The position numbers and the translations under genes are program-made. From positions 6,036,001 through 6,100,000 of the forward strand of contig NC_132985.1 in NCBI RefSeq assembly GCF_047496725.1: 64,000 nt of DNA, in the 5' to 3' direction. Under the pieces are notes generated by a model, which saw only the letters and a list, made by a program, of their open reading frames with translations, had not been told where the DNA came from and did not search any database. This document shows positions 13,220 through 26,900 of this stretch, one piece after another. Position 1 is the first letter of the stretch. Each line of letters starts with the position of its first letter. Source of the stretch: Anoplolepis gracilipes (Eukaryota; Arthropoda; Insecta; Hymenoptera; Formicidae).

Positions 13220-13665
13220 CTCTATTTTATTCTTAACTTAATATTGATTTCCAATCATTCCAATAACTCAGTTGGGAAACATAATTTATTAATGTATTAT
13301 TGTATTGTGATTATTATATAAAATATGATAATTAAATCACGTATATTGAAATATAAGGTACAACTAAGAAATTAATAGTATGCAAATTTTTAAAACAAAT
13401 CATTTTTTTATAAGAAAAGGATTTTTTCTATACATATATAATTATAATTAACATATTATAATTTACATGGCAATCAACGCTAATAAACAAGATTGTCTTT
13501 ATACATTATAACTATACTTATTATAAGATATGTACTATAAAAACAGAAATATCAATTAAAGTTTATAGTAATTCTTGTAATTTAAAGATCACGAAATAAT
13601 TTAGATAGAGAAAAATATAAATGAAATTAAAATAAAGTCGAAAGATGAATAAATTATTCGGAAAC
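11695..13665. other. intergenic between convergent J3 and J4
   Basis: AT-rich spacer between the 3' ends of two convergent genes. It holds a poly-T run at about 11901-11928 and a (TA)n tract at about 13163-13215. I see no gene. Confidence 0.5.
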
Positions 13666-16600
13666 TTAATTGTCCGGAAACAATTCGTCATATGTAAACG
13701 CTTCAGTGATCTTGTTGGAAACTTCGGTAAAGAGGTTTGACAAGGCATCTTCTAGTACCGGCTTTATCTCATCCACCAATAAATCGCTATTTGCGTTCAA
13801 AACTTCATTGCTCGCTGGTCCTGGTTTAAAAGAAAGAAATCAAATCATATTCGCTATAAATTTCTCAAAATAATATTATATAAGATAGGAATTTAAAAAC
13901 ATACCAAGAATTGGATCGCCATTAAATAAATTGTCCAGATTGATACGGGCTTTATTTATATTGATGTTAAATTTCATTTTTTCAAAGACTACGTACGTCT
14001 GATTATTTCTAACGACTTTGTGAGACTTCAAAAAGCAGTCGCTCTCGTAACCCACTGCAAAATATATGATAGAGATATAAACAAAATTTTACAAATTTCT
14101 TTTATTAAATCTTTCTTTTCGCAATAATTTTATTTTCTTAATATTTTAACTTTTATTAAATCTTTCTTTTTAATATTTTAATTCGCGAAAAATTTATAGA
14201 CAAATGCAAGACTTACGAAAGCTTCCAGTAAGACCTCCTTCTCCAACCAATCTGAGCAACAGAATTTGCGCGTTTATCTTGTATTTTCCCCGAAAATCGA
14301 GCTTTTGGAAGCTGACTTTAAAGGTAAGTTGTACATTGTTTGGATCGACCTTAAGATCTCGAAGTTTAAACTTGGAGGGTCCAAATACCTAAATTAGTAT
14401 TTTTAATTAAAAAATATTTTCTATTATTCGACGAATGAAAAAATTATACCTCTGACAATATTGCATTTTTCCAATTTTTTCTTTTATCAAATATACAACT
14501 ATTTTATAGGTAAATATCAAGAGTTTGGAGCTTTATACCTGTATATTCGTGAGATTAATGTCAAGCCTCGCACCATTGGGGCCTCTGGATAAACGCACAT
14601 GCTTCAACGTAAGTGGTTCGATTGATGGAACACTTAATTCAGGAATTCCCGTAATCAGTTTTTCTCGCAGCTGATCAATTGAGTTAACCACACAGTTATT
14701 TATTTCAGGGTCTTTTCGATTGCATACTTTTATATACGACGCTGTAAAAATGCAAAACATTAATTTGCAAATCTTTTCTTACAGAGATAATTAAGTAGCA
14801 ATTTAAAATAGTGTAAGTACGCAATTGCAACGACAGATAATCTTATTTTTATTCACAAGTAATTTATAAAGAATATTTATCGAGTATCGCATACATTAAT
14901 ATGAATAGCCTCTATTATCTGTCACATTAATCACATCGTATATGTATTTCAATGATCTCTTAATTACAATCTAGTTTTTAATTCGAGATGATAATGCAAT
15001 AATAATAATAATTTTATTATATATAATCTATAATGATTAAAAAATATTTTGGAAATCACATATATTATGTTACTCACGTATTGCAGCGAAGGCCACGGTA
15101 AATAATGTATAAGTCAAACTAAAACAACAAAGCGACACAATATATAATTCTTAATTATTAATATTAATAAGATAATAAACTTTTTAATGATTAATTATTA
15201 TTTCTTAAAATAGAACGATTGCTATTTTGATAGTTGGTTTTTTTTTAATATCTACATTAGATTTTAAATTGTTTATTATTTTGTATTATAAAAGAATCTC
15301 TAGTGAAATAATCGATCAAAATTTGTCATTGATTGCGCAAGATGTAATATTTTTAATACATTTTCACTTACTTCAAGTTCCTATTTTTGTAATATTATGT
15401 TGACAAAAACATCCTATTAAATGTGATTCTATTATTTATTATATAAAATGTCGAACAATTTATATTATTATTTTATTTTGTTTTATTATTTTTTTATTTT
15501 TGAGTTATTATTATTTTATTGTTATTATTTTTAACATATTTTGGCAGAGTAAATTTAAATAAAGTCAAACACAAATGTAGCAAGATCGTAATAATTGTAG
15601 AGTTATAATATCATTATAGAGTTAAATATTGATATTAAGTCCGCACATTTAGAAAAGAAACAGTACAACGATAGTATAATATTGTAATGATTTAAAGTGT
15701 TATTTGTGTAAATTCACGTGGCAGATTGCTAATTAATAAAAGATTAATTTTTTTAAAACAACTATTTTCTATCTAAAAAGATGACGAAGTGATTGAAATA
15801 TATAAGAAAATACATATCTCAATATTGAAGACCAAGGTCAGAATATGTAAATCTATGCGCGTTTAAATGTTACTTTTTTCTTCTTCATTTTAATGGAAGA
15901 AGTATGTAAACATTTCAAGGAAATAATATATATAATCAGTAAAATAAATTAATATTTAGAAAATTACATAGCTGCTTTGCAATTATTTCTTTTAAAAGTA
16001 TCTCGCAAGAATTTATCTGTTCTTTGTTAACAATTTTAATTTATTTTCTTTTCTCTATCTTTTTATACCGATTTTTAACAGATATCAGAAAAAGAAATAA
16101 AAAAAAAAAAGAGGAAAAATACAAGATTGAGAAATACTAATATTGCAGCTAAAAGATGGAAAAAAATCATAAAAATGGAAGATATTTTTTATCTGACTGA
16201 CAGATTGTATAAAAGAATTGCAAGCATAAATATTTATTCTCTTATTTCTGTGTGTAAAAACAATTTTTAGTAAAAAATATCAGATATTTTTAAACTTAAT
16301 TACGTAATTTTAAATTAAAAATTTTTTTACATTCTCCAAAAAATCCTGTCTTTCTTGTTTTTTGTTATATATATGTATATATTAATATTGTGTATAAAAA
16401 ATATCAGATATTTTTATATAAATTTAATTACGTAATTTTAAATTAAAAATTTTTTTACATTTTCTAAAAAATTCTGTCTTTCTTGTTTTTTGTTATATAT
16501 ATGTATATATTAATATTATATTAATTATATATATTATATTATATTATATTATATTACATTAATAATATTACATCATTATTATTATATTTTATATATGTAA

Positions 16601-18334
16601 TATTTTGATTTCACCAAGGTTTTTAATGTTTAAGTATAAAGTTTGCATGATAAGTGAAAGCGTATTCAGGTAATATTCTGTTTCATGTTTGACACATATC
16701 AATCATTGTAAACATGTAAGAAAATGCAAAAACTTATTACACGCTTAGCAAAAATATGATTACAGAAACGAAGTAGATGATAACGTTGCGTTTCATTTAT
16801 ACAAACACAATGGATATGAAATGCAGTACTTGAACTTTAATTGAAGGCTATGGCATGAAAAATTACAAATATATATACACATATGCACATGATGCAATCA
16901 GATGCATATGATTGATATCGATTATTTATATGGTTATATTAAAATGATAATTTAACAGTTTTGTAATGACTGATTAATGAAAAGTTGCAAAAGAGTATTG
17001 TTTGTTTTTTTATTCAAATATGTGTAATTATATAAATAATTTATGACTTACTATCGCGGTAATGTTACGCATACTAAGATTGAATATTGTACGTGTTTTG
17101 TTTGATAACTACAAAGAGAAATATTACACTGCTATTAAATTAGTGAATCAAGCACGCACACCAAGATGAATGCCACCCAAATAAAGAGAAAGAGTTCGCT
17201 GCTATGTTATTTTTATACCGCGCAATTAATTTTAGACTACTTAAGTATACGATTTTCAAATCTTATCTTGATTTTACTTTTGTAATAAATTAAATTTATT
17301 TCGATCGAATGCAGACTGAGACTATTGTTTCTTTATCCTATTAAAAAAATAAAATTAATATTGTGTAATATTATTATTTACTCGGTAACAAAAGTTTGAT
17401 CATTTTTACATTGAATTCATTTTAAAAAGAGTATGTACAATTACATAAACAATAAGTGTAAAATTACACCATAAATAATAAAATTATTATACATTTATAT
17501 TATTTATAGTGTAAAGTACACTTATTATGTAATTCTGTATTTGTTTGCAAGCATTTAATGAGATGATTTTTTATAAAAAGTATTTTATTTTTATTATTAA
17601 TTTATTTTCTGAAATGTTATAATCATACACTGAGAAATAAAATATAGAAATTATTTACCTTTATATTCTGTATATTCGGTCAAAAAAAAAGACTTTTAGC
17701 ATTCTTCCAAAAATTTAAAAATATCTTTTCTTAAATACATGATTTATTAGAGATTTAATCTGTTTAACGACGGTTAACAATTATAATTGCAAAAATTGAA
17801 ATTTGAAAGAATCTTTAATTAAATTAATTTAAATAAAATCTCCATCTTTTATCTCTAATGTATTTTTGAAAACAGCAGAATAAGAATTACATTCAAAATT
17901 ATGCGAATGTGATTGGACTTAAATTGCACCTGGGCGTGTTTATCAAAAAAATGGAATCTCTCTTGGAATCTTAATCTGATATTTTCACACATTTCTACTT
18001 CAACATTAAAAATCACGGCTAACTTTCTTAAAATAACGCTTATTTAAAAAATAAAATATGCTTGCAAAAATTTAAATTTTTCGACAGTCATATCGAATAT
18101 AATAATACTGCACATAATAATAATTGGTAAGACGTATTATATTTTTTATGTAAAATTTTATATTTCACGATTTCAACATTTGAGATTTCACCACTGTCTT
18201 GCGGGTCTTCTTTTTTACGACTGATGAAACCGCAAATCGACTTAATTAGAAGGCCGCAGTGAGATAATGAAGATGCATAATAAAACGAATAAGTCACAAT
18301 TAATTTACCAAATACGAAGGACGAAAGCGTACAT
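13666..18334 (-). CDS. J4: takeout/JHBP-family secreted carrier, six exons, split signal peptide
   Basis: Minus-strand exons 18334-18309, 15118-15078, 14741-14539, 14388-14217, 14054-13905 and 13820-13666 join in frame to 248 aa. The first exon is only 26 nt (MYAFVLRI plus two bases). The second (41 nt) completes the signal peptide (CLTYTLFTVAFAAI). Both are needed because the 15118-15078 frame has no ATG before an upstream stop. The mature part has the Cys pair (VCNRKDPEINNC), IPELSVPSIEPLTL, strands DLKVDPNNVQLTFKV and FRGKYKINAQILLL, the Gly motif GEGGLTGSF, LDNLFNGDPILG and the C-terminal YDELFPDN. It has the largest intron number in the cluster, so its layout may be closest to ancestral. 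The extra exon 3.2 kb upstream is inferred from phase and peptide fit; the remaining exons are firm. Confidence 0.8.
16270..16517. repeat. tandem duplication, period 124 bp
   Basis: Two nearly identical units (landmarks AATATCAGATATTTTT, TTACGTAATTTTAAATT, CTGTCTTTCTTGTTTTTTG), the second starting about 124 bp after the first. Both lie in the large J4 intron. Confidence 0.85.
17438..17534. mobile_element. foldback element / small palindrome
   Basis: The left arm (ATTACATAAACAATAAGTGT, then ACACCATAAATAATA) pairs with the right arm (TATTATTTATAGTGT ... ACACTTATTATGTAAT) around a short AT loop. About 97 bp, non-coding, in the J4 intron. Confidence 0.6.
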
Positions 18335-20496
18335 AGCGGCTGGCTTGGTCGAGGACGATCCGTGAGGTTCACTGGTGACTCTAACAGAAGCTCGGTTGAC
18401 AGTGTGACCAGGAAATGATGTGACACTTGCTGTTCTACCAGCAATTCAAGTCCCCCAATCATAAGGACTCGTTAGAGTTACACTCTTACATTCAGTTGAT
18501 TACCTCGTGCTACTTGTCGACTATTGGTCCACTCCCCAATACCATGACGGTGACGATTGGACCTTATGTTTCTTGATATTCTTGCTTCATGAAAAAAAAG
18601 AAAAAAAAAGTCGTCACACCACCGATATCGTTCTTTTCACCCAGCCCGCTCGTCCTCCCCACTTTCCGCTCTACCCCTCGTCCAAGATTTTCGCTTAAGT
18701 AGATTCGTGAACCGCGTGCGTGCTTGCCCAAATACCGCTTGGTACCCTTTCATCTCGGGCGGGCTGAAAAGCGAAGGAAACCGGGCAAGGTAAACGCAAT
18801 ACGCATTTCGAAGCATGTTCCGATCAAGTGGTAACGTTTCGTAATTCCGTTGCAACTCAGAGATTGCTCTCAGGTAAAAGTTAGACAAATTTTTTCTCTA
18901 TTATTAAAGAGCCGCGATTCGAATGTCACTGTTGCTCTTTCTTTGCGATCGATCTTTTCTTCTTGTTGTATATAACGATTGCATTGCATCGTAAGTCATC
19001 AAAAGAGTTCTATGTTTGGATTGTTCAACGAGTGGAAAGAATACGCAATATGACATCGAATTCTTAATTTTTTTTTCTACATCATTTCTCTATATTTTCT
19101 AGAATTCATAATAATGGAATCAAGTTTCAAAATTCTAAACTTATAAATAATAGTCGAGAATAATGTGTTTAAGTAAATAAAACTTTAAAAATTAAAAAAT
19201 AAAGAATTTTTTCAATTTAAAACATTAAAATATAAAAAATTTTAAATCATACTTTAATATAGTTGTACGTAGATTACACGTAGATAAAAAAACAATGACA
19301 ATTGAATAATAAAATTCTCAGATGAATTATGAAAGTTAACAGAAAAGCAAGAGCAATTAAACGCATGCATGCATATAATTACAGAACTGCGTGAGTCCGC
19401 ATTTTATTCTTTAAAATTTAATTTTGTACTAAAATTTTTGACTTTAATTAATTTCCCCCAAAAAATGAAAAATTAAAATATTTTCATATTTTATTTAATA
19501 TTTTACGTAATACAGTCACACATTCATCTGTAATGCATTTATGTTAATATAAATCTTGAAATGTTATAATTGTCTATGAAAATTTATGCGAAAATCGATA
19601 AAAATATAACATCTACTGTTCAAACCTCGATTGAATAATAATTTTTTCGATCGTTCCATTAAAAATGTTATAGAATAATATGTATGTAATATATTTACAT
19701 TAATAAAATCATCTTTTTTAGATATTGCAACAATTTATTGCATGCATAGAGAGATAGTATCAGGAACAAACAATGGTTGGGAAATTTAGTCTAATTAAAA
19801 ATCACAGATAACTTTGAATGTCAAAGAGATAACATCGATAATGTTATATCTGTTTAACATTCACACAAACAAGAGATAATATACAATGTTTTATATTCAA
19901 AGAATTGGCCATGATCTTTTAACCAAGGTAAAGATGATCTTATAATTAAGGAACATTATACATTGTAATGGTTCATTGTGCTTCAATGGTCGATAGATAC
20001 ATCAGATTTACGTTTCACATAGCATTCGTTTAAGATTCTCGCCACGAATATACGTGTAATGTATTGTTCGCCATAAAAAGAATATGCCCTTGGACTTTGG
20101 CATATAAAAATTATTTCACGTAAAGTCACTCTTACCAATTTTTCGTATCAATTATATATTTCGTATAATTATTTAAATTTTTTCAAAGAATACCAAATTT
20201 TTAAAAATATATAAATATCTCAATTATTATATTATCTCTCAAAATTTTTAGATCTTTGTAGAAGTAAAAATTTTTTCAAAAGTGTTTAATAAAGTAGCCT
20301 TTTTTATTAATAGCCTATTATAATCTAAAAATCTAGAATATACAAATAAATATAAATGATACATTAATTTTTATAAATAGAAAAAATATTAGCTCTATCT
20401 GATTATATCAAATAAATTAATTTTACATAAATATATAATTATATAAAGACACAAAATATTAAGAAAATATTAAAATTAAGAGAAAAATATTATATA

Positions 20497-20595
20497 TTAA
20501 TATTCCTTTTTTAATTTATATATATATATATATGAGGGCAGAGAATAAAAAAAAATATATATATGTATATATATATAAATTAAAAAAGGAATAAT
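20497..20595. repeat. foldback with AT-rich arms
   Basis: TATTCCTTTTTTAATTTATA followed by TA repeats is mirrored by TATAAATTAAAAAAGGAATA about 60 bp later, around a GAGGGCAGAG centre. Confidence 0.6.
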
Positions 20596-22692
20596 AATAT
20601 TCTTTGTTTACACAACAGATACTCTTCTCAATTTAACTTGCTAATTTACTAATCTGGTGTAACGATTGCGTTGATAAATGGCGTTAGGATATATGTATAG
20701 AAAAACTGGTATCGCACGATTCGTGCAATTTCACTGTTTTCAATAAAATTAGCGAAAGTAGCAGAACGTTGACGATTAGACCGAGAAGCCACGATCCGTA
20801 GCAAAACTCAAGTCCACGCTTCGTGCAAGTCACGTGTGCGCCAATCTGGATCTATGACGGTGAGATCTGTGGCAATCTTGAACACTAACTTCCTCACATA
20901 TATATGCACACATACAAACATACATTTCCTTCCTTTTTCTTGCAAATTTTCTCGTATCATATCTTAATGTTTTAATGTGCATGATATACGCAATTTCTTA
21001 ATAAATTTAATAGAAAAATATAACTCTCAAACATGTAAAGAAATTTTCTAAATTATATTGCTTCCTTTTATAATTTTTATTTTATTAACAGTATTAATAA
21101 TATTATTAATAATAATATTTATTGTATTAAAGAATTATAAGTTTAAAAATGTTTCTTTATTAAAAAACTTTCTTATTAATTATAAAAATATTTTTTTGGT
21201 TATTAATTTATAAATTAATAATTAATAAATTAGAAGTTAATTTATAAATATTTAATTTAATTTTGAAAAGCTATTTTTTTGAAATGTGTGTTCTTCCGTT
21301 GATTTTTCGAAAGAGAAAAAGAGAGTTGAAAAGCAGAGAAAAATACCTTTATTTTTCAAAAATTAAATCTTCGAACTCTACTTTATAGTTATAATTTATT
21401 TAACATTTAAATTAGATCTTAAATTAACTCTACGCACTTTTCTTTTTATTATTCTTCAATAAAGAAAATGAAAAGATTAACGTTAAAATATTAATCATAG
21501 TTAATGTTAATTTTTTTTTCTTTCTTTGTACAGTTTTAGCAAATATTTTGTTCGGAAAATGAGATGCGCTTACGCCTAGCAAATGAAGTCACGCGGTCAC
21601 GCATGAGAGAAAAGTCACGTGTTTAAAATCAACGCCGAGGATTACGTAAACTCATTCATCACGTAAATAATAATCCACGATAATGCATTTTGTCTCGAAA
21701 ATAACGTACTTTCGTGAAGGTGTCGCATCCATTACAATGCCGTCACCTGCCGATGTCACAATACTGTGGAAAGTTTTGGTACACCAGCATCGTTCTCACT
21801 GATGCATTATATATTCACGCATACGATTACCATAATGCATGTGTGACAAGACGTAGCAGTGGCCGCCACCGCTGCTGCTGCAGTGAGTTGAATGCTTGTT
21901 GTGTAAAAAAAAAAATCACTCGGCACCATTCCTTCCTTCGTCCTTGCTATTTAATTTAGAAGAGGTGCATACGTCACGAGTCGCCGACAGGTTCAAACAG
22001 CGAGTCCAGCTATATTATATTTACCAAACTCCATATATACAAAAATATCGAGAATAACACGGTGATGCTAAATTCATACGTACATATATAAATTAAATAG
22101 GTGGACGATGCGAATATTACATTCACTGCACAAATGTCGAGAAGGTTACCGCTCTCTTTGTCGGGAATTCTTACGTCAAACTCGTTTTTCCAAATTAATA
22201 TATGTAAAATATTAATATCGTAAGGATAAAAACAACGCTTGATGCGCTTTTTTAAATGTAATATTAACGAGATTGCGATCTGTCTAAATAAAATTGATGT
22301 AATCAGTATCTTGAGAAATTTAGTGTGACAGACACGAGAATTTTCTCGTTTTTTCCATCAATCTTTCGTATTTGCACGTATGTATGTACACACCCATCGA
22401 TCTTGTCTTTCACGTTGCGTTAGCAGCTACAATAAGACAGCAAACGCGGTAGCGCCTTGACGTTAAATTATAATAACGTGATAAGTGATGTAGGTAGTAG
22501 TTTCTTATTAATTTGCAAATTAAATTTATATTTTTTAAATTTAATTTAGTAGTGCTTTTTAATTTGTTATTAATTTATTTTTATTTAATTTAATTTTTTT
22601 AATGAATTAATGTGTATTAATTATTTTAATTAGATAAAAAAAGAATACTAAAGTTTATAATAATATAAAGTTTATAATAATATAAATAATAT

Positions 22693-22783
22693 AAATTTGA
22701 AAAATATGGCTTTTTTAAAAAAATAATGTCTTTATAATAATATAAAGACATTATTTTTTTTAAAAAGCCATATTTTTCAAATT
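22693..22783. mobile_element. near-perfect foldback (about 44-bp arms)
   Basis: The left arm starts AATTTGAAAAATATGGC and reaches AATAATGTCTTTATA. After a loop of a few bases the right arm runs TATAAAGACATTATT to GCCATATTTTTCAAATT. Such a recent-looking palindrome fits a foldback or MITE insertion. Confidence 0.75.
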
Positions 22784-23273
22784 AGTTATTAATTCACTAA
22801 TCATTAGTATAAAACATTGTACAAATTTCATTTTATATTCGTCATTTTGTTTATTATCAAGTTTTTTCTTATATCTCTTATCCCTAAGATTTTTTTCTTA
22901 TATCTCTTTATCCATAAGATTTCTGCATTTAAATTGAACATCATTATGAACTCAGCGTAAGAGCCGTTGTGTTGGACCACTTGTGCAACTTCTTTGCATT
23001 TCTCAGTTGAAAATATTCAGCGGTAAAAGCCGCTCTTTATTATTAGCAGACATTGGACGCAACGTGCACGTATTGAAATATTAAAAACGAAATAAAAATA
23101 AAAATCATAATACAATTGTACATACATGACCCATAATGATGCAATTATCGAGAGTAATCGTAGATAAGGTGCAATAATCTTTTTCAATATAACACTATAT
23201 TTTGTATAATACTGACTGTAATAATAATAAATTTTATATAAAAATAAAATAAACAAAAAAACAAAAATTTATA

Positions 23274-23521
23274 TATACACAGAGAGAACAATTTATTTGA
23301 ACAATTTGTTTGGATTTATTTATTTTATTCAAACAACATTATGCCATATGATACATTATCTTTATTGACTGAAAAAAGTATTATTTCGTTGAATTAAACA
23401 ATATTATACATGTTATTTTAAAAATCCAATAATCTTATTAGTTTCTTGAAATAAATAGCTTTTTCGACTATTTTAAGCATAAGTTTTATTAAATTTAAAG
23501 AAATTTTTCTCTCCGTGTAAT
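23274..23521. mobile_element. MITE-like element with TACACNGAGAGAA ends
   Basis: The left end TACACAGAGAGAACAATTT matches the inverted right end TACACGGAGAGAAAAATTT. The roughly 250-bp interior is AT-rich and non-coding. Confidence 0.55.
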
Positions 23522-24123
23522 TGCAGTAATAAAATCTTAATTAGTGCTGATAATTATTAGAGAGTAAATGGACGAGTAATATATTGATGGTTGGCATTCG
23601 GACAATCAAAATATTGTATAATGTTTAAATTTAATATGTACATTTGATATCATACTTCAATGTATTATACTTGATCTAATGTAAGTATATCCTTATATTA
23701 TAATTTTTTATACTTTTTAATATCTTCTTGAAGAGTATTTAAACAAATAAATAAAACAAGAATTTTAATAATAAAGCAGATTGGATAAAAATATTGAAAG
23801 AAATATTCTTTATTTAACTCTGTATGTGCATTAATTCTCATAATATACTCTTGCTGGGATAATATCATGTATATATTATAATATTTGAATTAACAATTAA
23901 ACGTTTTGCATGATAGTTGCAAAACTGTATCACATACATCGGAAATTACTAGTTATGAAAACTGAAAAAAAAACTGTTGTTTTTATTAATCACTTTACGC
24001 ACAGAGGAAAACTTCCTTGTATAATCGTGATTAACTCCAGAAATTATATAGTTAAGAAATTCTGCGCATATTAAAACTCGTACATGACAGTGTTTGCTTC
24101 TGTGTTACATAATATAAATATAA

Positions 24124-24662
24124 TACAGTGGAGTGTAAAAGTTTTGAGCCAAGTAATTTTAGGAATGTAATTGGATTTTTCAACTAAATATATAATGACA
24201 TCAAACACTCATTAAAACTAATAAAAGAATTCTTTACCGCTAAAAAAAAAAAAAAAGTTTATGACTGGCAACCGCAGTCGTCGGACTGAACCCTATTGTG
24301 GCAAAAACTCAAAGAAAATAAATAAAAAAAATATTCAAATAAGACAGAATTATGGCAAGAATTATTGTAAACTCAATGGCAAAATTTACAAGATCGTATT
24401 TCTAATTTATTTAATTGGATATTTTTTTGCGTTATTCATAAAAATACTTGGCGCAACACTTGCACTGTTTATAATAAACGTTGTGAAAAAATAAAGTACT
24501 TAAAATTATTAAAAGTTTGTAAAACTTGTATAATTAAAGTGCAGATAAATATTGTTTATAGTTGAATTTAAAAATAATTTTGTTTACATTTTTTAGCGAT
24601 TATCGTATAATAAATATGTATTAAAAATTGTTAGGCTGAAAACTTTTGCACGCTATTGTACA
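24124..24662 (+). mobile_element. degenerate Tc1-like DNA transposon remnant
   Basis: The left end ACAGTGGAGTGTAAAAGTTT and the inverted right end ACAATAGCGTGCAAAAGTTT form Tc1-style terminal repeats. At about 24260-24320 the frame reads DWQPQSSD, then after a stop/frameshift a LWQKLKEN stretch. This is the decayed form of the PDLNPIE-LW region that carries the last catalytic acid of Tc1/mariner transposases. At about 540 bp with broken frames, it is dead. Confidence 0.65.
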
Positions 24663-24754
24663 TAATGCACTGTATATAATTTGCACAGATTTCAATGTCT
24701 GTATCTTTAAACTTTTTGTAAACTATGATACAGTTACTTCGAAAATGTTTATAA

Positions 24755-24799
<45 letters not shown>

Positions 24800-24801
<2 letters not shown>

Positions 24802-25633
24802 CAGGGTGTCTGGAAAATCGCCCGCAGTACTTCGGGAGGTAATTTGGGACCAGAAAAGAAACAAAAAAAGCTATATAAACATAGGTCCGGATATGAGTCG
24901 TTTCCGAGTTATAGTCACTTTTATATTAAAAATATCGTAATTTATTTTTTATAATTGTAATCATAATTTATTTCACAATGCTGTAATAACATAAGTAACT
25001 TTATTTCGGACTTTTTTGGCGTAACCCAAGATGCACCATGTAGAGGTATAGTCCAACAATGTAATTTTTTAGTTTTTTATTTTCTTACTCTTACTGTAAA
25101 CTTTTGACTATTTTGTAATAAACTATTTTAAATGTGTAGTGTGAGTTTATCTTTTAGTTATTTATGTTTCTTTTTTGGTAATTTGAGACCAAAGTTGTGT
25201 GTTGGTGTGTGTGTGTTTTGTGTGTATATGTATGTGCGTAATTATTAAATAAATATCTAATATAATAAAAAATACATATATACATACAGAGAATATTACT
25301 AGATATTTTATACTATATAATTATTTCATACTATAATAAATATGCTATAATTAACAAAATTTTACAAAAACTATTACTAAAATATCTGGTAATTTATTAA
25401 ATTTTTACGCAAAACATTGCGAGGAATTAATTTATACACACCAATTAGATGACTCTACTAACAGGAACTAGGTTCACCTTTATATAATCTTGGTCCATAC
25501 ACCAAGGTCAAACTAATATTTCTATCTTTGTTTCCTCTTCGAGCCAAATAACTTCTATCTGAAACATTTTTGTGTAAGATGAATATTTATGAAGATACTT
25601 TAAAAGGTAATTTCTAGTAACTCACCCTGTATA
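24800..25633. mobile_element. possible repeat element bounded by ACAGGGTG ends
   Basis: ACAGGGTGTCTGG follows a (TA)n tract at the left, and CACCCTGTATA closes the right side in inverted orientation. Only about 10 bp of the ends match, so the boundaries are tentative. No coding capacity. Confidence 0.3.
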
Positions 25634-25817
25634 TAATATCATATGTCTTGACATATATAACTATATATTTGCTTATAATCATAAAAACTGTGTATAAAAT
25701 ATCCTTGATATAAACCTGATTTGCTTCAATATCAGCCAAAGAAGGTAAGATATAAAAACACATCATGCATATATTTATATATGGAAAATTCTGGAAAATT
25801 CAGATTTAATCAATTAT

Positions 25818-25869
<52 letters not shown>

Positions 25870-26766
25870 TAGATAATTATTAAGATCCGTTGTAAATGTA
25901 CAAATTATCGTAAAAAATGGATATCATTTTTTATAATATAGTGACATGTAGTTGTCTGCTATTTTCTGAGTCGCATGTTTTTTTGCTATCTTCTTTATAA
26001 TCTACGATTATTTGTTATTATTTTTATTACCTATTATTATCTGTTATTATTGAAATTGAGAGGAATTGAATGGAAATAAAATCGCAGCTAAAATATACAA
26101 AAACAAATCTATCACAATCTATTATTTAAAAAAAATAAAGTTATAGTATTTTATTAATTTTATTTTTTAAATTAAATATTCTTGTAGAAAATTATTATTA
26201 TTTGTTCATTGATACATTGTGTGTGGAATAGATTTTGATTTAAATAAGAGGGATTGGTTTGTATGCTCTGCACACACGTGTTGAATAATTTTTAATTCAA
26301 TAGGAAGTTGGTATATTATTTCGTGGAAGACAGCTTCACATTCCAATCTTTATTTATTAACTTTAAAATCTGCTTAACTTTTGCTCTATCAACAAGCACA
26401 AGTGTGCACATAAAATGAATTAAGATTACAGAAAGAAAAGATCAGTTATTAAGCATGATGCATATGCAAGAGGATATGTGTAATTTTTTTTTATCTTAGA
26501 TTGTTTTCTATCCTCTTCTATTGAACCAATTATCCTTCCCTCTTTCTTGAAATTCTTTTCTTATAATATCGTCTCACATACATTATTCTTTCATATGCAT
26601 TTGCCATGTGATTACATAATCAGAGAGTATAAAAAAACATGCATAAAAAATAAATTAGAAACAAATTTCATTCCGCACTTTGCAATGTAGAAATCAAGAA
26701 TGAAGATCTGAGGAAGGGAAGGGTGATTCAATTTTAACGATTTCGTAATCTAGTAGGAGTTTACAG

Positions 26767-26803
26767 TATATATATAAGCTTCAGTTGTTTATGCTCCATC
26801 AGT
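26767..26803 (+). promoter_or_regulatory. J5 core promoter: TATA box plus TCAGT initiator
   Basis: TATATATATAA at 26767-26777 and TCAGT at 26799-26803 are about 32 bp apart, the normal TATA-initiator spacing in arthropods. ATG follows about 100 bp later. The surrounding bases resemble the J7 promoter. Confidence 0.6.
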
Positions 26804-26900
26804 ATTGATTCACATCTTGATATCGGCTAAACTCGTTCTCATCTGCTAAAATTGTTTTTTCATTACGATTTTAAAAGGTGGCCACTGGACAAGGAAAACT

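Larger units (their letters stand above)
18335..26900. other. 8.5 kb intergenic between divergent J4 and J5; mobile-element debris
   Basis: No JHBP exon was found. GC-richer islands at about 18.3-18.9 kb (around and upstream of J4 exon 1), 20.7-20.9 kb and 21.55-22.4 kb stand out from the AT-rich background and may be regulatory. The remainder holds foldbacks, a MITE, a Tc1-like remnant and (TA)n, listed separately. The open frames are short and show no recognisable domain. Confidence 0.4.

Noticed and set aside
17052..17072. Alternative first exon for J4 (ATG at 17072, donor after 17052, TATAAAAATA on the minus strand at 17208-17217)
   Set aside because: The donor is phase 0 while the next exon needs phase 2, so it does not join in frame. 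The exon at 18334-18309 fits phase and signal peptide. The TATA could still serve a non-coding or alternative transcript.
18637..18888. 83-codon minus-strand frame
   Set aside because: Arginine-rich, no family resemblance; a GC-rich chance frame upstream of J4.
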